64,000 bases of DNA from Pantoea allii (GTDB lineage Bacteria > Pseudomonadota > Gammaproteobacteria > Enterobacterales > Enterobacteriaceae), in contig NZ_NTMH01000034.1 in NCBI RefSeq assembly GCF_002307475.1, forward strand, positions 1 to 64,000, written 5' to 3'. Shown piece after piece: positions 57,110 to 64,000 of this stretch (its first letter is position 1; each line of letters starts with the position of its first letter). The position numbers were made by a program, and so were the translations under genes. The notes below the pieces were generated by a model. That model was not told where the DNA came from. It did not search any database and worked only from the letters and a program-made list of their open reading frames with translations.

Positions 57110-58225
57110 TCAGACGGACAGATCCACCCAGACCGCCGCATGATCCGAGGCGGCATTAACCTCTTTTTTCAGTTCGGGATAGGTTTCCCACTTTACCGGA
57201 CGCACGCCAGGCCACATCCCTTTGCGCCATACACCGCCCTTCTCTACCTTTTTCCACAGCGCGGGCGACAGCAAAATATAGTCAATCTTGTTGCTGGCAG
57301 TGCAGCCGCCCCAGGTCCCCGGATAACCGCCGTTATCAAACTTTTCATGGGTGAAGATATCTTTCAGATCGGTTTCTTTCAGCAGCGGCGACAATGCATC
57401 ACTGTCCGGCGTATCGTTAAAGTCGCCGGTGATGGCAATCAGCGTTTGCCCCTCTTTGATGCGTTGCTGATAAATCGCTTTCACCCGTTCGGCCTGCTGC
57501 TTGCGGCGGGCATCGGAACTGGCTTTAGCGCCGTAGCCTTTACTCTTAAAATGGTTAACCAGCACGTGCAGAGTTTGGCCATCGGCCAGCGGAATCGCAA
57601 ATTCGGGACAGTCACGAGAGAAAATCAGGTTGCCCTGTTTATCTTTATCATCAACGTGGCTGCGGATGGTGTCGATGGCAAAGCCTGCCGCGGTCATCAG
57701 TCCGACATCGATTCCCCGCTCATCGTTGCCGTCAATCACCATGACATGATCAAAAGGCGTTCCCTGGCGGGCCGGCAGCATGGCGTTGTTGAATTCCAGC
57801 AGGGCGGGACGGCTTTCTGCCTCCACCACGGTCAGGATATCCGCGTGAAGGTCAATCATGACCTGTGCCGTTAACCCCATGGCAATTTCGTCTACCGGCG
57901 CGCGGCGCAACTCCAGCGAACCCACCCAATCGGCACGGCCTGCGGCAATAATTTTTATTCCGCTGTTGTCTGTCGGTCGGGTCAACAGTTTGCCCCGGTT
58001 ACGCCGGAGAATAACAAAGGGCCCGGTGTCGGACGTTTGCAGGCCAAGTGCATCCATCAATTCGACCATCTGTTTTTTGTCCGCGTCGCTGTATTCCACC
58101 TGTCCCAGCAGGGCATTAAGTTGGGCAAATTTTTCCAGCGTCGGTTTGCCCACTCGCCATTCATTCTGGTTCATTGCTCTGGCGCGATCGAACAGGTTTT
58201 CAACGTTATAAGAAGCAAGTCTCAT
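57110..58225 (-). CDS. Endonuclease/exonuclease/phosphatase (EEP) family protein
   Basis: 371 aa. The EEP motifs are in order: MRLASYNVENLFDR at the N-terminus, TVVEAESRPALLEF (metal-binding Glu), HVLVNHFKSKGYG (catalytic His region), AITGDFNDTPDSD, NKIDYILLSP and ASDHAAVWVDL with the final catalytic D-H. No signal peptide is evident, so it is probably cytoplasmic. Related proteins cleave DNA or phosphodiesters, and the substrate is unknown. It lies alone between queE and eno and is absent from this place in E. coli K-12. Start ATG 58225 is behind GAAAGGGGATAC. Confidence 0.85.
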   Translation of the reverse strand: MRLASYNVENLFDRARAMNQNEWRVGKPTLEKFAQLNALLGQVEYSDADKKQMVELMDALGLQTSDTGPFVILRRNRGKLLTRPTDNSGIKIIAAGRADWVGSLELRRAPVDEIAMGLTAQVMIDLHADILTVVEAESRPALLEFNNAMLPARQGTPFDHVMVIDGNDERGIDVGLMTAAGFAIDTIRSHVDDKDKQGNLIFSRDCPEFAIPLADGQTLHVLVNHFKSKGYGAKASSDARRKQQAERVKAIYQQRIKEGQTLIAITGDFNDTPDSDALSPLLKETDLKDIFTHEKFDNGGYPGTWGGCTASNKIDYILLSPALWKKVEKGGVWRKGMWPGVRPVKWETYPELKKEVNAASDHAAVWVDLSV

Positions 58226-58420
58226 GCGTATCCCCTTTCAGGCAGTCATAAATGTGAACCTGAAAGCACCCGCAGACGCGCTTCAGGCAAGCGGCAAGGT
58301 GCATTGTCTGTTACAGGCGCACGGTGCTCGTCGTTCAGTGTCGATGGGTTTTGTGAAGAATGGATGTAAACAGCATAGACGTCGCGGAAAAATGTGAGGT
58401 GAGCGGCAAAACCTGTGGGC

Positions 58421-58450
58421 ATAAAAAAACCCGCCAGCATGGGCGGGTTT
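58421..58450 (-). terminator. eno terminator
   Basis: On the minus strand CCCGCC and GGCGGG pair across a 6-base loop, preceded by AAA and followed by TTTTTTT. It lies 25-45 bp after the eno stop. Confidence 0.92.
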
Positions 58451-58474
58451 TATCAGAAGTCAGAAGCAGTAAAC

Positions 58475-59791
<1,317 letters not shown>

Positions 59792-59809
59792 TTAGTCAAT
59801 TCTAAGACA

Positions 59810-59838
59810 AACAACGCGCGAAAAGTTCGCGCGTTGTT
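59810..59838 (-). terminator. Hairpin between pyrG and eno
   Basis: AACAACGCGCGAA and TTCGCGCGTTGTT form a 13-bp stem with loop AAG, 9 bp after the pyrG stop; the minus strand continues TGTCTTAG with few T residues. It may lower read-through from pyrG into eno or protect the pyrG 3' end. Confidence 0.7.
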
Positions 59839-59846
59839 CGTTAAAC

Positions 59847-61499
<1,653 letters not shown>

Positions 61500-61713
61500 T
61501 TAGGTTTAAAGACGGTGGAATAACCAGGACGGGAAAACAGTATACTGGAAACCGCTATCAGCCACAATTGGTGAATCACATCCATCTCCCAACGCATTGC
61601 TGCGGGTAACATAGCGGATAGCGGTAAACAAAATTTTGACCTGCGTCACAAATCTGGTGTCAGGCTGAATCGAGTAAGCTCAAGAGAGCAATTTATGCTC
61701 GCTGCTGGAATAA

Positions 61714-62502
61714 TCAGCTTTTTTCCTTCGCCTTAACCTGTTGCCAGGCGGCTTCCATTTGCGCCAGGGTGGCGCCCGGCATCGTCAGGCCCTGCGCGGT
61801 GATAATGGCTTCTACCGCACGGAAACGGCGCTCAAACTTGTCATTGGCTTTCTGCAGCGCCGTTTCGGCCTTGCTGCCCAGATGACGGGAAAGATTTACG
61901 GTAGCAAACAGCAGATCGCCAATCTCTTCTTCCAGCTTTTGTGGATCAATCACGCTTTGCTGTGCCTCATGCATCACTTCGTCGATCTCTTCGTGCACCT
62001 TATCGACCACCGGGCCAAGCGTGGTCCAGTCAAAGCCCACGTTGTGGCATCGCTTTTGAATTTTATGGGCGCGCATCAGTGCAGGGAGCGCTTTCGGAAT
62101 ATCGTCCAGCGCGGAGTGCTGCGCTTTTTCTGCCCGTTCGGCGCTTTTAATCGCTTCCCAGTTTTTCAACACCTCCGCACTGCTCTCTGCCGTGCCCTCT
62201 GCGAAGATATGCGGATGACGGCGCTCCAGCTTGTCACTGATGGCGTGACAAATATCATCAAAGTTAAAACGCCCCTGCTCCTGCGCCATCTGAGCATAAA
62301 ACACCACCTGGAAAAGCAAATCGCCCAGCTCGCCGCGGAGATCTTCAAAGTCTTCACGCTGGATAGCATCCAGCACTTCATAGGTTTCTTCCAGCGTGTA
62401 AGGCGCAATAGTGGCAAAGGTCTGCTCGCGATCCCACGGGCAGCCCTGCTGCGGATCGCGCAGGGTTTTCATAATGCCCAGCAGGCGATCAATAGAGGTC
62501 AT
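61714..62502 (-). CDS. mazG: Nucleoside triphosphate pyrophosphohydrolase MazG
   Basis: 262 aa (E. coli 263). It hydrolyses all NTPs to NMP and pyrophosphate and lowers (p)ppGpp-related stress. Two tandem MazG domains: the first with CPWDREQTFATIAPYTLEE and EDLRGELGDLLFQVVF, the second with EEIGDLLFATVNLSRHLG. E-x-x-E...E-x-x-D metal-binding helices are present in both. ATG 62502 (MTSIDRLLG) aligns with E. coli; the frame runs 24 codons further upstream. In E. coli the mazEF toxin-antitoxin pair separates it from relA, and that pair is missing here. Confidence 0.95.
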   Translation of the reverse strand: MTSIDRLLGIMKTLRDPQQGCPWDREQTFATIAPYTLEETYEVLDAIQREDFEDLRGELGDLLFQVVFYAQMAQEQGRFNFDDICHAISDKLERRHPHIFAEGTAESSAEVLKNWEAIKSAERAEKAQHSALDDIPKALPALMRAHKIQKRCHNVGFDWTTLGPVVDKVHEEIDEVMHEAQQSVIDPQKLEEEIGDLLFATVNLSRHLGSKAETALQKANDKFERRFRAVEAIITAQGLTMPGATLAQMEAAWQQVKAKEKS

Positions 62503-62594
62503 ATGGCAATCCTTCAGGTGTTCAGTTGGCGTAACAGCGGTGATAAAAGCAGCCAGGCGCACGTCAGAAAGCACGTGCGCCGGATAACAGAAGT

Positions 62595-64000
62595 TTAGTG
62601 CAGACGTCGGGCATCAATAATATCCGGCACCTGGTTCAGGCGAGACAGGACGCGCCCCAGCACCTGATGATTATAAATTTCAATATCCATATCAATGGTG
62701 GCTAACTGTTTTTTCGTATCGCTACGGCTTGAAACCCCCAGCACGTTCACCTTTTCATTGGCGAGGATGGTGGTGATATCGCGTAACAGCCCGCTACGAT
62801 CGTTGGCCGTGACTCTCACGACCAGCGAATAGCCGCTGGAATAGCTTTCGCCCCACACCGCATCCACGATGCGCTCAGGCGCGGTGGAAATCAGCTCAGA
62901 CAGCTGATCGCAGTCGGCGCGGTGAATCGAAATGCCGCGTCCGTGGGTGATAAATCCGACGATATCATCGCCCGGAATCGGCTGACAACAGCGTGCAATG
63001 TGGTGCATCAGGTTGCCAACGCCTTCCACCACTACGCGACCGCTCTCTTTGCGTGAGGTGGGCGCGTGCGATTTTTGTGTAAGCTGACGCAGGGCTTCGC
63101 GGTCTTGCTCTTCGGCAGTCGGCTTATTGAGCTTCGCCTGCAGGAAATTCACCATCTGGTGCAGGCGAATATCACCGCCGCCAATAGCGGCCAACAGCTC
63201 GTCCAGCGAGGTGACGTTATAGCGCGGCAGCAGCAGCTTCTCGGCCTCACGCAGGCTGATATCCATCTGGTTCAGCTCGTTATCCAGAATCTGGCGGCCA
63301 GCCAGGATGTTTTTATCCCGATCCTGTTTACGGAACCAGTTATGAATTTTGGCGCGACCACGGCTGGTGGTGATGAATCCCAGGTTCGGGTTCAGCCAGT
63401 CACGGCTCGGGTTCGGCTGTTTTTGGGTAATGACTTCAACCTGATCGCCCATCTGCAGTTGATAGGTGAAGGGCACGATGCGCCCACCAATCTTCGCGCC
63501 GATGCAGCGATGACCGATATCGCTGTGAATATGGTAAGCAAAATCCAGTGGCGTAGAACCCGCCGGTAAATCCACCACATCCCCTTTTGGTGTAAAGACA
63601 TACACGCGGTCGTCAAACACCTGACTGCGCACCTCTTCCAGCAGCTCGCCGGAATCCGCCATCTCTTCCTGCCATGTGATCAGCTTACGCAGCCAGGCAA
63701 TGCGCTCTTCGTGACCTGCCGCCCCGCGCGCATGGCTGGACGACGGGCCCTCTTTGTATTTCCAGTGCGCGGCCACGCCCAGCTCTGCATCTTCATGCAT
63801 CTGACGGGTACGGATCTGGATCTCGACGGTTTTGCCCTCAGGCCCCAATACCACGGTGTGGATCGACTGATAGCCATTGGGCTTGGGATTTGCTACATAG
63901 TCGTCAAACTCATTGGGCAGATGGCGATACAGCGTATGCACCGTGCCCAGTGCGCCATAACAGTCCTGCAGCCGCTCGGCAACGATACGTACCGCGCGCA
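62595..64000 (-). CDS. relA: GTP pyrophosphokinase RelA, C-terminal part (cut by the window end)
   Basis: About 468 codons; the N-terminal hydrolase-like domain and start lie beyond base 64000. Visible are the end of the synthetase domain (NPKPNGYQSIHTVVLGPEGK and EIQIRTRQMHEDAELGVAAHWKYKEG), the TGS domain (VYVFTPKGDVVDLPAGSTPLDFAY), helical and zinc-finger/CC regions (HIARCCQPIPGDDIVGFITHGRG), and the ACT/RRM domain ending SRLNQVPDIIDARRLH. RelA makes (p)ppGpp on stalled ribosomes. It lies 92 bp upstream of mazG, a gap that holds no mazEF genes. Confidence 0.97.
   Translation of the reverse strand, partial: RAVRIVAERLQDCYGALGTVHTLYRHLPNEFDDYVANPKPNGYQSIHTVVLGPEGKTVEIQIRTRQMHEDAELGVAAHWKYKEGPSSSHARGAAGHEERIAWLRKLITWQEEMADSGELLEEVRSQVFDDRVYVFTPKGDVVDLPAGSTPLDFAYHIHSDIGHRCIGAKIGGRIVPFTYQLQMGDQVEVITQKQPNPSRDWLNPNLGFITTSRGRAKIHNWFRKQDRDKNILAGRQILDNELNQMDISLREAEKLLLPRYNVTSLDELLAAIGGGDIRLHQMVNFLQAKLNKPTAEEQDREALRQLTQKSHAPTSRKESGRVVVEGVGNLMHHIARCCQPIPGDDIVGFITHGRGISIHRADCDQLSELISTAPERIVDAVWGESYSSGYSLVVRVTANDRSGLLRDITTILANEKVNVLGVSSRSDTKKQLATIDMDIEIYNHQVLGRVLSRLNQVPDIIDARRLH

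Noticed and set aside
61741..62598. 285-codon open frame opposite mazG
   Set aside because: Antisense shadow of the two MazG domains, with no recognisable motif.

Overview
The window is chromosomal DNA of an enterobacterium. Nearly every gene matches an Escherichia coli counterpart, and the order follows the E. coli raiA-to-relA arc: raiA, pheA, tyrA, aroF, rplS-trmD-rimM-rpsP, ffh, luxS, gshA, arg/ser tRNAs, csrA, alaS, recX-recA, mltB, mutS, rpoS-nlpD-pcm-surE-truD-ispFD-ftsB, cysCND, iap, cysHIJ, queD/queE, eno-pyrG, mazG-relA. Several differences from E. coli (a cysG copy inside the cysDNC operon, no srl operon, no CRISPR-cas between iap and cysH, no mazEF, an ISEhe3-like IS3-family element) point to a Pantoea/Erwinia-like member of the Enterobacterales. 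The genus is an inference.

Region by region. 1-1315 is a complete IS3-family insertion sequence whose left end is base 1 of the window. 1316-5550 holds raiA with a consensus CRP site, then aromatic amino acid genes: attenuated pheL-pheA, convergent with aroF-tyrA, which has TyrR-box-like sites. 5800-6935 is a small accessory patch (a GNAT acetyltransferase and a membrane protein with a WYL-like C-terminus). 7200-13100 is translation and secretion housekeeping. 13200-16530 holds luxS, the sigma-E sRNA micA, gshA, yqaA and yqaB. 16530-18520 is a serV-argV-type tRNA operon: one tRNA-Ser and three tRNA-Arg, with six extra repeats that carry only the last 18 nt of tRNA-Arg, four of them in a 134-bp tandem array. 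18600-26750 has csrA, alaS, SOS-controlled recA, pncC, tam, yjdM and mltB. 27070-31130 has mutS followed by an accessory pair (an XRE regulator with two membrane segments, and a ComB-family phosphatase). 31198-38256 is the rpoS/nlpD/pcm/surE/truD/isp/ftsB block.

38300-54590 is the sulfate assimilation region, split in two: cysG-D-N-C and cysJ-I-H. Together they encode sulfate activation to PAPS, reduction to sulfite and then sulfide, and the siroheme supply for CysI. Between the halves, where E. coli K-12 has CRISPR-cas, lie an iap homologue that has lost three predicted M28 peptidase active-site residues, a YciI-like gene, and an IclR-regulated cassette of RidA, a polar amino acid ABC transporter and a fold-type III PLP enzyme of the D-serine dehydratase family. 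The cassette reads as an uptake and deamination pathway in which RidA clears the reactive enamine product. 54860-58225 carries an arylamine N-acetyltransferase-like gene, queD, queE and an endonuclease/exonuclease/phosphatase-family protein. 58475-64000 has eno, pyrG, mazG and the C-terminal part of relA, cut by the window end.

The least ordinary signals are the tRNA-tail repeats, the decayed Iap active site, and the D-amino-acid cassette in the usual CRISPR slot.
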